This document shows, piece by piece, positions 53,598-61,966 of a stretch of 64,000 bases of DNA. Source of the stretch: Planctomycetaceae bacterium. GTDB taxonomy: Bacteria > Planctomycetota > UBA1135 > GCA-002686595. Under the pieces are notes generated by a model. That model was not told where the DNA came from and made no database searches. It saw only the letters and a list, made by a program, of their open reading frames with translations. The stretch is from NCBI GenBank assembly GCA_016125265.1, contig WGMC01000043.1:1-64000 (forward strand), given 5' to 3'. A program made the translations under genes and the position numbers. Every line of letters begins with the position of its first letter. Position 1 is the first letter of the stretch.

Positions 53598-54241
53598 GCG
53601 CTGCAGCCGAACGCCAGGCGGTCGGACGGACCCGGAGGCCCGGCGTCTTCGCCTACTGGCCCAACCGCATCACGGCCATTCGGTTCTTGGGCGCGCTCGC
53701 GCTCTTCGGCCTCCTGGCGTGGCCCGAACTCAACCAACCGGCGCCGCCGCGCACGCCGCTGCTCGTCGCCTTCTGGTTGTTCGTCATCGTGGCGGCGACC
53801 GACGTGCTGGACGGCTGGTTGGCGCGGCGCGGCAACCACGTGACGGCCTTTGGCCGCATCGCGGACCCGTTCGTCGACAAGGTGTTGGTGGTCGGAGCCC
53901 TCGTGTTCCTCGCCGTGCTGCCGTGGTCCAGCGGCTTCCTGCCCGCATGGGTCGTCGTGGCCGTGGTGGCCCGCGAGTTCCTGGTCACCGGCATCCGCGG
54001 TTACGTGGAGAGCCAGGGCGCCCAGTTCCCCGCCGATCGCTTCGGCAAGCTCAAGATGGCCGTGCAGTGTGTGGCCGTCGGCGCACTCCTGGCGCGCCTC
54101 GCGTTCGACTGGCCAACGGCGCTGGTGGAACCGCTCGAGCTGCTGATCCACGTCACCGTGTGGACCACCCTCGCCACCACGGTGGGTTCCGGGCTGACCT
54201 ACGTGCTGAAGGTTCGCCAACTGCTCTCCACGCAGCCGTGA
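53594..54241 (+). CDS. pgsA: CDP-diacylglycerol-glycerol-3-phosphate 3-phosphatidyltransferase
   Basis: This is a 215-residue integral membrane enzyme that makes phosphatidylglycerophosphate. The CDP-alcohol phosphotransferase motif is complete: D-V-L-D-G-W-L-A-R, eight residues, G-R-I-A-D-P-F-V-D-K. About six membrane segments are visible. It starts with GTG in the overlap GTGA with rimO and overlaps pgpA the same way, so synthesis and dephosphorylation of the lipid are coupled. Confidence 0.93.
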   Translation: MSAAAERQAVGRTRRPGVFAYWPNRITAIRFLGALALFGLLAWPELNQPAPPRTPLLVAFWLFVIVAATDVLDGWLARRGNHVTAFGRIADPFVDKVLVVGALVFLAVLPWSSGFLPAWVVVAVVAREFLVTGIRGYVESQGAQFPADRFGKLKMAVQCVAVGALLARLAFDWPTALVEPLELLIHVTVWTTLATTVGSGLTYVLKVRQLLSTQP

Positions 54242-54720
54242 ACCAGCTCAAACGATTCCTCGGTTCCTGCTTCGGCCTCGGTTGGATGCCCGTTGCGCCG
54301 GGCACCTTCGGCACGCTGGGAGGTGTGGTCATCGCCTGGGCCCTGTCCGGTGCGCACGCGTACCCACTTTGGACCCTGGCGGCGATCGGCGGTCTGTATC
54401 TGGTCGGACGCGACCTGGGGGACTTCGCCGAGCGCGACAGCAATGGCAAGGACCCCCAGTGGTTCGTGCTGGACGAGGTGATCGGCTACCTGGTCGCCGT
54501 GTTGTGGATCCGCGGACCCAGCCTGCTGACGCTGCTTGTGGCGTTCGTGCTGTTCCGCCTGTTCGACATCTGGAAACCCTGGCCCGCCAAGTTGCTGGAG
54601 AAGCGCCGGGGCGGCGACGGCATCCTGCTCGATGACGTGGCCGCGGGTGTCTGGGCGCTATTGGTGTTGGCCGTGCTTCGTTTCACCCTGCTCGACGACG
54701 CGGCGTGGTCGGCGCGATGA
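54238..54720 (+). CDS. pgpA: Phosphatidylglycerophosphatase A
   Basis: This 160-residue PgpA-family membrane protein converts phosphatidylglycerophosphate to phosphatidylglycerol. Family features are G-L-G-W-M-P-V-A-P-G-T-F-G-T-L near the start, D-P-Q-W-F-V-L-D-E-V-I-G-Y in the middle, F-R-L-F-D-I-W-K-P-W-P and G-I-L-L-D-D-V-A-A-G at the end. It starts at a GTG overlapping the pgsA stop and ends overlapping the next gene (ATGA). Confidence 0.93.
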   Translation: MNQLKRFLGSCFGLGWMPVAPGTFGTLGGVVIAWALSGAHAYPLWTLAAIGGLYLVGRDLGDFAERDSNGKDPQWFVLDEVIGYLVAVLWIRGPSLLTLLVAFVLFRLFDIWKPWPAKLLEKRRGGDGILLDDVAAGVWALLVLAVLRFTLLDDAAWSAR

Positions 54721-56084
54721 CCCGCGCACGCGAAGGGGGCGGGTTGGGGTTGGTGGCGCGTTTTGCGCTGTCGATGGGTGTGGGTTTGCTCGTCGTCGGC
54801 GGTCTCGCCGGCTGGCTGCTGCTGCGCGAGGCGACCAGCGCGCTGGAGCGCGCGCGCGAAAGCGCCTTGGACGATGCGGTCACACGCACCGCGGACGCCA
54901 CGGAGTGGCGCGCCGTCGGCGACACCATGACACGCACGGGCCGCGTGCAGCGCCAACCCATCGAGGTGCGCACGGAATCGGGTTGGGAGCGCGCGCGGAT
55001 GTTGCAGGCGCGCCCGCGCAACGCCCCCGAAACGGCACCGACCACACGTTTGGTGGTCGGCGAGGCGGATCCCAACGCCGCCGATCGGTTCTTGCAGTTG
55101 TTGGTAGCCGTGATGATCGCGCTGGTGCTCGTGGCGGTGCTGCTCGTCGCGTGGCTCGCGTCCCACGCGACCAGCCCCTTGCGTGAGCTCGTGTTGCAGG
55201 TGCGCCAAATCTCGCTGGGGGACCTGCGTTACCGCTCGCGTGTGCGCACCGGCGGCGAGGTGGGCACACTGGCGCGCGCGCTCGACCGGTTGGCGACGGA
55301 CCTGGCGGAGGCCGAGGGCACGCGCCTCGAGCTGTCCCTGCGCCAACGCGAATTGACCGTCGCCAACGAGGTGCGCGAGGCGCTGATTCCGCTCGCTACG
55401 CCGCTCTTGCCCGGTTACGACATGGGCGCGTTGCACCTGGCGTCGGCCGAGTTGGGCGGCGGTTTCCACGATTGGATCGAGTTCGAGGGCGGCGTGGTGG
55501 GCCTTTTGGTCTGCGATGTGTCGGGCAATGGCCTGCCCGCGGCGTTGGTGGGCGCGACGGCGCGGGCGTACCTGCGCGGCGAGTTGCTGCGCGCCGCGGA
55601 CCCCGCGGCGGCGTTTGTGCGTGTGAACCGCGAACTGGCCCGGGACGTGCGCCGCGGCATGTTCGCGACAGCGCTCTACGCCCATATCTGGCCCAGCGAT
55701 GGGCGTGTGCAGGTGGTGTGCGCGGGGCACCGCATCCCACTGCTCTATTGGTCGGAAACCGAGGCAAAACTGCGCCTCGTGCAACCCGAGGGTGTGGCCC
55801 TCGGTCTAGACCGTGGAGCCGTGTTCGAACGCACCTTGAAGGTCACCCAGTTCCAACTCAGCCCGGGCGATCGGTTGGTGCTCGCGGGCAGCGGCCCCAT
55901 CGAAGCCGTGGACCCGCGTGGGGAAGAGCTGGGCGAAAAACGCTTCTACCAGGCGGTGGGACGGGCGGCGCGGCTCGACACACCGCGCTTCTTGAAGTCG
56001 GTGCGCGCCGAACTGGAAGCGCACCAACAGGGCGCGCCACTCGCGTCCGACGTGTCCGTGGTCACCTTGCAACGGGAGCTTTGA
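54717..56084 (+). CDS. Membrane PP2C-type (SpoIIE) phosphatase with HAMP domain
   Basis: This is a 455-residue protein: first membrane helix at about 15-40, a periplasmic region of about 80 residues, a second helix (LLVAVMIALVLVAVLLVAWLA), a HAMP linker (S-P-L-R-E-L-V-L-Q-V-R-Q-I-S-L-G-D-L) and a SpoIIE/RsbU-like serine phosphatase. Phosphatase motifs: E-L-G-G-G-F-H-D-W in place of the usual D-Y-Y-D, then V-C-D-V-S-G-N-G-L-P-A-A-L and F-A-T-A-L-Y-A. These enzymes usually act on anti-sigma-antagonists in partner-switching pathways. No STAS or anti-sigma gene is next to it. It overlaps pgpA by 4 bases and the MazG-like gene by 4. Confidence 0.88.
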   Translation: MTRAREGGGLGLVARFALSMGVGLLVVGGLAGWLLLREATSALERARESALDDAVTRTADATEWRAVGDTMTRTGRVQRQPIEVRTESGWERARMLQARPRNAPETAPTTRLVVGEADPNAADRFLQLLVAVMIALVLVAVLLVAWLASHATSPLRELVLQVRQISLGDLRYRSRVRTGGEVGTLARALDRLATDLAEAEGTRLELSLRQRELTVANEVREALIPLATPLLPGYDMGALHLASAELGGGFHDWIEFEGGVVGLLVCDVSGNGLPAALVGATARAYLRGELLRAADPAAAFVRVNRELARDVRRGMFATALYAHIWPSDGRVQVVCAGHRIPLLYWSETEAKLRLVQPEGVALGLDRGAVFERTLKVTQFQLSPGDRLVLAGSGPIEAVDPRGEELGEKRFYQAVGRAARLDTPRFLKSVRAELEAHQQGAPLASDVSVVTLQREL

Positions 56085-56386
56085 CCCTGGAACTCTCCGC
56101 CTTCCAACGGCTGATCGAACAGCTCTACTTGGCAAAGGACCGCGAGCGCGGGCTCGAGGGCACCTACATGTGGTTCCAGGAGGAGGTCGGTGAGCTGACC
56201 CGCGCGCTTCGCCGCGGGCACTCTGGGAAAGACCTCGAGGGCGAGTTCGCCGATGTCCTGGCCTGGCTCGTCAGCTTGGCGAGTCTGGCCGGTGTGGACA
56301 TCGAAGCCGCCGCGCGCGAGAAGTACTTCCGAGGCGGTGTGCCCGGCCACGAGAAGGACCGCCAGGGATCGGGCCCCGGGGGCTGA
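56081..56386 (+). CDS. MazG-like nucleotide pyrophosphohydrolase
   Basis: This is a 101-residue all-helical protein. E-E-V-G-E-L-T-R-A-L and E-F-A-D-V-L-A-W-L-V-S-L-A form the E-E-x-x-E ... E-x-x-D metal-binding set of the MazG/dUTPase superfamily, single-domain type. Such proteins remove aberrant nucleoside triphosphates. The TTG at 56081 overlaps the upstream stop (TTGA) and GGGAG lies just before it. Its stop is followed after one base by the priA GTG. The C-terminal tail after the helical core is disordered. Confidence 0.82.
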   Translation: MTLELSAFQRLIEQLYLAKDRERGLEGTYMWFQEEVGELTRALRRGHSGKDLEGEFADVLAWLVSLASLAGVDIEAAAREKYFRGGVPGHEKDRQGSGPGG

Positions 56387-56387
56387 G

Positions 56388-58703
56388 GTGGCAAAGCCCT
56401 CGAAACCCGCCGAGGCTTCGCTGTTCGGCGAGCTCGAGGCGCCCAAACCGCCGCCGCGGCGCGGAGCGGACCCGTCCCTGCCGCGGGTGCTCGTGGCCCT
56501 GTCGAAGCCGCTGCCCGAGCCCTTCACCTACGCGGTGCCGCTGGCGCTCGCCGCGGCCGCGCGGCCTGGCACACGTGTGCTCGTGCCCTTTGGCCCGCAC
56601 CGGGAAGTGGGGGTCGTGGTCGGAACTGCGGAGGGCGGCGGCGAGGGCGCAGGGAAGCTGCGCGAAGTGCTCGCGGTGCTCGACGAGGAACCCATCGTCG
56701 ATGCGCCGCTCTTGGAACTCGCGCGCTGGATCGGCGAGGAGTACGCCTGTTCGTGGGGCGAAGCCTTGGCCGCGATCCTGCCGGCGCCGCTCAAACGCGC
56801 CAAAGGCTCGAAGCGCACGCTGCGGGTCAGCGCGGCGGGCGCCGTCGAACCCGACGTGCTGGCCGAGTTGGAGCAGCGCGCGCCCGCCCAACACCGCCTC
56901 CTGCGCACGCTGCTCGAGATCGACGGCGAGGTCGAGTTGCGTGTGCTCGAGCGCAAGCTCGACGTCACGTCCCAGGTGGCCCGGGCCCTGGCCGCCAAGG
57001 GCCTCTGCAAGCTGCGCTCGGCCGAGGTGGAGAGTTTTCCCGAGGTGGAGCCGGGCGAACGCCGCCGCCGACCGGAGCAGCTCTCCGAGGGCCAGACGTT
57101 TGCAGTCGACATGGTGCATCTCGCGCTGCGCGGCAAGAAGTCGAAGAGCTTTCTGCTGCAAGGGGTTACCGGCAGCGGCAAGACCGAGGTGTACCTCGTG
57201 GCCATCGAACGCGCGCTCGCCCTCGGGCGCACAGCGATCGTTTTGGTGCCCGAAATCGCGCTCACGCCCCAGACCGTGGGCTGGTTCCGTTCGCGCTTCG
57301 ACGACGTGGCGGTGCTGCACAGCGGCATGAGCGACGCTCAGCGCCTCGCGATGTGGAAACGTGTGCGCCGCGGCGAGGCCCGGGTCGTCGTCGGCGCGCG
57401 TTCCGCGATCTTTGCGCCCCTCGTGAACCTCGGCGTGATTGTCGTCGACGAGGAACACGAACCCAGCTTCAAGCAGGGCCAAGCCCCGCGTTACCACGCG
57501 CGCGATGTGGCCCTCGCGCGCGCGCGCCTCGAGAACGCGGTCTGCATCCTAGGTTCCGCGACACCGTCCCTCGAAACGTGGGTTGCGGCCAAGGGCGGCC
57601 AGCACGGGCTTCTGGTGCTCGACAAACGCGTGGGAGAGGGCCGCATGCCGCGTGTGGAGGTCGTGGACCTGCGCGCGGAACCCGGTGGGCCGGGTGCGCT
57701 CTTCTCGCGTCCGCTGCGACAACGACTCACCGACACACTCGGACGCGGCGAGCAGGCGATCCTGTTCCTGAACCGCCGCGGCCACACGCCCGTGCTCTGG
57801 TGCGGCGCGTGCAAGTCCGTGGTGCGCTGCGAGCGTTGCGACGCCCCGATGACGCTGCACCGGCGCATCTCGCGCATCCTCTGCCATCTTTGCGCCAGCG
57901 AATTGCCGGTGCCCAAGGATTGTCCCATGTGCACCGCGCCGGGTTTGGGCCTTTTGGGAGCGGGTTCGGAACGTGTGGAGGGTGTGCTGGCGAAGCTCTT
58001 CCCCAACGCGCGGCTCAAACGCATGGATTCCGACACCATGCACCGGCGCGAGGACTACGAGTCCACGCTGGCTGCTTTCGGCCGCGGCGAGATCGACGTG
58101 TTGGTCGGCACCCAGATGATCGCGAAGGGCCTCGACTTCCCGCGGGTGACGCTGGTGGGCATCGTGGACGCGGACACGTCGTTGCACCTCGCCGACTTCC
58201 GCGCCGCCGAACGCACGTTCCAGCTCATCAGCCAAGTCGCCGGCCGCGCGGGCCGCGCCGAGCTCGAAGGCCACATCGTCGTGCAGACCTCGTCCCCCGA
58301 ACACCCCGCGATCCGCGCCGCCGCGCGCCACGACTTCGAGGCGTTTGCCTCCGCCGAAGTGTTGCTGCGCAAGGAGCTCGGCTACCCGCCGTCGGGCCGC
58401 GTGCTGCGCGCCGTCTTCGAGGACGAGGACGAGGGCAAGGCCGCCCAAGCCGCCGACCGCGTCGCCCAGGAGTTGCGCGCGGGCCTGCAAGCCGCGGAGG
58501 GCTGCGCCGCCGCGGTCGTGCTCGGCCCCGCCCAAGCCCCGATCGCCAAACTGCGCGGCCGCCACCGCCACCACCTCCTGGTCAAAGCGCCCGCGAGCGG
58601 CCCCGCATTCCCCACCGCCCGCACCCTGCTGCAGTCGTTGGTCGCAAAACTCGGCTCCCGCCCGCGCGCGCTGATCGACGTGGACCCGGTGGGCCTGCTC
58701 TAG
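56388..58703 (+). CDS. priA: Primosomal replication helicase PriA
   Basis: This is a 771-residue replication-restart helicase. The N-terminal DNA-binding domain has P-F-T-Y-A-V-P and L-V-P-F-G-x-R-like motifs. The helicase core has Walker A G259-V-T-G-S-G-K-T, L-V-P-E-I-A-L-T-P-Q, and V-V-D-E-E-H357, the PriA-type D-E-x-H. The zinc-binding insert reads W-C-G-A-C, then C-E-R-C, C-H-L-C and C-P-M-C, giving the eight cysteines. I-G-T-Q-M-like V-G-T-Q-M-I-A-K-G-L-D-F-P and Q-V-A-G-R-A-G-R complete it. It is the last gene of the coupled rimO-pgsA-pgpA-phosphatase-mazG-priA run. Confidence 0.95.
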   Translation: MAKPSKPAEASLFGELEAPKPPPRRGADPSLPRVLVALSKPLPEPFTYAVPLALAAAARPGTRVLVPFGPHREVGVVVGTAEGGGEGAGKLREVLAVLDEEPIVDAPLLELARWIGEEYACSWGEALAAILPAPLKRAKGSKRTLRVSAAGAVEPDVLAELEQRAPAQHRLLRTLLEIDGEVELRVLERKLDVTSQVARALAAKGLCKLRSAEVESFPEVEPGERRRRPEQLSEGQTFAVDMVHLALRGKKSKSFLLQGVTGSGKTEVYLVAIERALALGRTAIVLVPEIALTPQTVGWFRSRFDDVAVLHSGMSDAQRLAMWKRVRRGEARVVVGARSAIFAPLVNLGVIVVDEEHEPSFKQGQAPRYHARDVALARARLENAVCILGSATPSLETWVAAKGGQHGLLVLDKRVGEGRMPRVEVVDLRAEPGGPGALFSRPLRQRLTDTLGRGEQAILFLNRRGHTPVLWCGACKSVVRCERCDAPMTLHRRISRILCHLCASELPVPKDCPMCTAPGLGLLGAGSERVEGVLAKLFPNARLKRMDSDTMHRREDYESTLAAFGRGEIDVLVGTQMIAKGLDFPRVTLVGIVDADTSLHLADFRAAERTFQLISQVAGRAGRAELEGHIVVQTSSPEHPAIRAAARHDFEAFASAEVLLRKELGYPPSGRVLRAVFEDEDEGKAAQAADRVAQELRAGLQAAEGCAAAVVLGPAQAPIAKLRGRHRHHLLVKAPASGPAFPTARTLLQSLVAKLGSRPRALIDVDPVGLL

Positions 58704-58781
58704 TTCCGCCTCGAGGTGAGCCCGTCCCGAACGGCGGCTTCGAGCGCGGCACGCGCATGGTGGGGCGGCGCGCGCGAGCGC

Positions 58782-58787
58782 TACCGT
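58782..58787 (+). promoter_or_regulatory. -10-like element of the SulP gene
   Basis: TACCGT in GCGCTACCGTATT lies 22 bases before the ATG at 58810, so the leader would be short. The sequence matches the GCTACnnT pattern seen before other genes here. Confidence 0.35.
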
Positions 58788-58809
58788 ATTGCGTCGTTCC
58801 GCCCCGCGC

Positions 58810-60540
58810 ATGGCACCCATTCCCCCTCCCCGACCGTCCGACGTTCCCGCGCCGCGAGTCGGTTGGAGGCTGGCGCACGGGCTTCGCGAGGCTTGGGCCG
58901 CGGGGTATGGATGGGCGCAGTTGCTCGGCGATGCGCGCGCGGGGGTCGTCGTGGCGCTCGTTGCGGTGCCGCTCTCGATGGCGCTCGCCATGGCGGCGGG
59001 GCTGGGCCCTGAGGCGGGGCTTTGGAGCGCGGGTGTGGGGGGAGTGCTCGCGGCGTTGCTCGGCGGGTCGCGTGTGCAGGTCAGTGGCCCGACCGCGGCC
59101 TACGTGGTGGTGCTTGCGCCCATCGTGAACGAGCACGGGCCCGCGGGGTTGGCCGTGGTCACGTTCGTGGCCGGGCTCGTGCTCGTCGCGATGGGATGCG
59201 CGCGCATGGGGAGGCTGATCCAGTACGTGCCCTACCCGGTGACGATCGGATTCACCGCGGGCATCGGCGCCGTGGTAGCGACGTTCCAGGTGAACGATTT
59301 CCTGGGGTTGGGGCTCGACGTGCCGCCGCACATTTTCGACAAGGTGTCGCTCATCGCGCAGCATGTCGGCGATGTCCGCTGGAACGAACTCGCGATGGGG
59401 CTTGGAACTCTCGCGGTGCTCGTGCTGTGGCCGCGCCTCGTGCGCGCGGTGCCGGCGCCGCTGGTGGCCCTTTCCCTGGCGAGCGTCGCGGGGGTCGTGC
59501 TGGCGGAGTGGTTCCCCGAAGCGGCCGTTCGCACCGTGGGGTCGCGCTTCGAGGGCGGTTTGAGTTCTGCGTTGCCCACCTTTGCATGGCCGGGATGGGG
59601 CGTCTCGGCGGAGGCGCTCAGCCTCGACCGCGAGACGATTGCCGAACTGCTGCGGGCGGGGTTTGCCGTCGCGGTGCTCGGCGCGATCTCGTCCTTGTTG
59701 TCCGCGGTCGTCTCCGATGGGTTGAGCGGCTTCCGGCACGAGCCCGACGGTGAGCTGGTCGCGCAGGGGGTGGCAAACACGGCGCTCGCGTGCATCGGCG
59801 CGGTGCCCTGCTCGGGAGCGGTCGCGCGCACCGTGACCAACGTGCGCTTTGGCGCGCGTTCGCCCGTTGCGGCACTGGTGCAATCGGTTGCGGTGCTTGC
59901 CGCGCTGTTGCTCGCGGCGCCGCTCCTCGAACTTCTGCCACTGGCGGCCCTCGCGGCGCTCCTATTGGTCGTCGCCTGGAACATGAGCGAGGTGCGCCAC
60001 CTGCCGCGCATCCTGCGCCAGGGGCCGCGCGCCGATGCGCTGGTCTTGGTGGCTGTCTTCGCGACGACCGTCGCCGTCGACATGGCCTCGGGTGTCGCGG
60101 TGGGCCTCGTGCTCGCGTCCCTGCTCTTCATGCGGCGCATGATCGAGGTTTCCGGCGTGCGCCTGCTTTCCGCGGGCCACCCGGAGGAGACCGTCGACGT
60201 GCCGCCCGGCGTCTTGCACTACGAGGTCACGGGCCCGCTCTTCTTCGGTGCGGTGCACAAGGCGACGGGGTTGCTCGAGCGCTCGGGCGGAGGCGGCGCC
60301 GTGGTGCTCCTCGACCTGCGCGCCGTGCCGGCGATCGACGCGACCGGACTGGTCAACCTGCGCGGCGCGCTCGAACGCTGCCTGGCACGCGGCACACGGG
60401 TGATCGTCGCTGGTTTGCAGCCGCAGCCGGCCGAGGCGCTGGCGCGCGCTTCCTTGGAACCCGTGATGAACAAGCTGGCCGTCGAACGCAGCTTCGACGC
60501 GGGCCTCGCACTGGCCCGGAGTTGGGCGACGGCCACCTAG
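58810..60540 (+). CDS. SulP/SLC26 anion transporter with STAS domain
   Basis: This is a 576-residue membrane protein with about twelve to fourteen helices. The family signature near the start is V-V-V-A-L-V-A-V-P-L-S-M-A-L-A-M-A-A-G-L-G-P-E-A-G-L-W, followed by V-S-G-P-T-A-A-Y-V and Y-P-V-T-I-G-F-T-A-G-I. The later F-x-H-E-P-D-G-E-L-V-A-Q-G-V-A-N and G-A-V-P-C-S-G-A-V-A-R-T segments form the anion-site half. The C-terminal 110 residues are a STAS domain (V-V-L-L-D-L-R-A-V-P-A-I-D-A-T-G-L). Substrates of the family include sulfate, bicarbonate and dicarboxylates; none can be chosen here. It converges with carA. Confidence 0.92.
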   Translation: MAPIPPPRPSDVPAPRVGWRLAHGLREAWAAGYGWAQLLGDARAGVVVALVAVPLSMALAMAAGLGPEAGLWSAGVGGVLAALLGGSRVQVSGPTAAYVVVLAPIVNEHGPAGLAVVTFVAGLVLVAMGCARMGRLIQYVPYPVTIGFTAGIGAVVATFQVNDFLGLGLDVPPHIFDKVSLIAQHVGDVRWNELAMGLGTLAVLVLWPRLVRAVPAPLVALSLASVAGVVLAEWFPEAAVRTVGSRFEGGLSSALPTFAWPGWGVSAEALSLDRETIAELLRAGFAVAVLGAISSLLSAVVSDGLSGFRHEPDGELVAQGVANTALACIGAVPCSGAVARTVTNVRFGARSPVAALVQSVAVLAALLLAAPLLELLPLAALAALLLVVAWNMSEVRHLPRILRQGPRADALVLVAVFATTVAVDMASGVAVGLVLASLLFMRRMIEVSGVRLLSAGHPEETVDVPPGVLHYEVTGPLFFGAVHKATGLLERSGGGGAVVLLDLRAVPAIDATGLVNLRGALERCLARGTRVIVAGLQPQPAEALARASLEPVMNKLAVERSFDAGLALARSWATAT

Positions 60541-60580
60541 CCCGGATTATCCACCACGTTTCCGATCGGACGGCCCAACC

Positions 60581-60597
60581 GGCGGCCTTCGGCCGCC
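60581..60597 (+). terminator. Rho-independent-type terminator between sulP and carA
   Basis: GGCGGCC and GGCCGCC flank a 3-base TTC loop, followed by TTTC. It lies 40 bases behind the SulP stop. A second GC-rich run follows, but nothing else in 60541-60767 looks functional. Confidence 0.6.
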
Positions 60598-60767
60598 TTT
60601 CGCCGCCTGGCGGCACTTTGGGGCCGCGGCCGTCCTCGACGACCTGTTCAAGGTCGACTGCGGATGCAACGGCCCCAAAGCACCACCAGACAGCGACTTG
60701 GGCTCGTCGGATCGCAAACCTGATGAATAACCCGGGCTAGCCGTTGCGCTGGATCACACGCTCGGAA

Positions 60768-61895
60768 TCAGCCCCGCACGAGTGTCGCGAAGCGGCGGAA
60801 CAGGTGCGAGCTGTCCACGGGGCCCGGCGCGGCCTCGGGGTGGTACTGCACACACGACACACGCGCTTTCTGGTGCCGCATGCCCTCGACCGTGCCGTCG
60901 TTGAGGTTCACGTGGGTGAGCTCCACGCCGGCGGGCAACGTCGCGGGGTCCACGGCGAAGGAGTGGTTCTGGCTCGTGATCTCCACACGCTTCGTGTCGA
61001 GGTCGCGCACCGGGTGGTTCGCGCCGTGGTGGCCGAACGGCATCTTGTGGGTCTTCGCGCCAAGCACGATCGAGAGGATCTGGTGCCCCAAGCAAATGCC
61101 GAAGATCGGCACCTTGCCGACCAGGTCCGACACGGCCGCGATGTTCGGCTGCACGGCCGCCGGGTCGCCCGGGCCGTTGGACAGGAATACACCCTCGGGG
61201 TCCATGCCCAGCACATCCGCGGCGGGAGTGCCCGCGGGCACCACCGTCACGTCGAAACCCGCGTGCACGAGCGAGCGCAGGATGTTGCGCTTGATGCCGA
61301 GGTCGTAGGCGACGAGCCGCACCCGCCGCTCCCGCAGGAGGCCGGGCACGATGGCCGGGAACGATTCCTGGTAACCCTCGTTCCACACGTAGGGCGTTTT
61401 GGTCGACACCAAGGACGCCAGGTCGCGGCCATCGGTCGAGGCGGCCGCACGGGCCTTCGCGACGAGCGAGTTCGCATCGCCATCCGTCGTCGAAACGACG
61501 CAGCGCAGCGAACCGTGCTCGCGGATGTGTTTGGTCAACTGGCGTGTGTCGATGCCGTCGATCGCGACCACGCCGCGGCTTTCGAGCCACGCGGGCAGGC
61601 TTGCGTCGGCGCGGTGGCTCGAGGCGATCGAGCTCATCTCGCGCATCACGAACGCCTCCGGCCAGGCGCGGTCGCTTTCCGCGTCCGCGTCGCACATGCC
61701 GTAGTTGCCGATCAGCGGGTAGGTCATCACCACGACCTGACCGCAGTAGGAGGGATCGGTCAGGATCTCCGGGTACCCGCTCATCGCGGTGTTGAACACC
61801 AAATCCCCGGTCCGCTCGCCTTCGGCGCCGACGCTGCGGCCCTGCAGCACGAGGCCGCTCTCCACGGCCAGCCAGGCGGGCATGTCGCTCTTCAT
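60768..61895 (-). CDS. carA: Carbamoyl-phosphate synthase small subunit
   Basis: This 375-residue subunit supplies ammonia from glutamine to the large subunit CarB for arginine and pyrimidine synthesis. The N-terminal domain begins L-V-L-Q-G-R-S-V-G-A and includes G-M-C-D-A-D and G-I-D-T-R-Q-L-T. The glutaminase domain has S-N-G-P-G-D-P, F-G-I-C-L-G-H-Q with the nucleophilic cysteine, and the Y-H-P-E-A-x-P-G His-Glu pair. carB is not in the window. A -10-like hexamer lies 8 bases before the start, and tsaD ends 71 bases upstream on the same strand. Confidence 0.96.
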   Translation of the reverse strand: MKSDMPAWLAVESGLVLQGRSVGAEGERTGDLVFNTAMSGYPEILTDPSYCGQVVVMTYPLIGNYGMCDADAESDRAWPEAFVMREMSSIASSHRADASLPAWLESRGVVAIDGIDTRQLTKHIREHGSLRCVVSTTDGDANSLVAKARAAASTDGRDLASLVSTKTPYVWNEGYQESFPAIVPGLLRERRVRLVAYDLGIKRNILRSLVHAGFDVTVVPAGTPAADVLGMDPEGVFLSNGPGDPAAVQPNIAAVSDLVGKVPIFGICLGHQILSIVLGAKTHKMPFGHHGANHPVRDLDTKRVEITSQNHSFAVDPATLPAGVELTHVNLNDGTVEGMRHQKARVSCVQYHPEAAPGPVDSSHLFRRFATLVRG

Positions 61896-61903
61896 GGGCG
61901 AAG

Positions 61904-61909
61904 AGTGTA
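61904..61909 (-). promoter_or_regulatory. -10-like element, probable leaderless start of carA
   Basis: The minus strand reads GCTACACTCTTCGCCC and then the ATG; TACACT ends 8 bases before the start codon. No ribosome site is visible. Confidence 0.4.
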
Positions 61910-61966
61910 GCGGAGCCCGGGCCCTGTCTCAGGTCGCTGGGCCAATTGTGGCCGCCCGCCGGCGAC

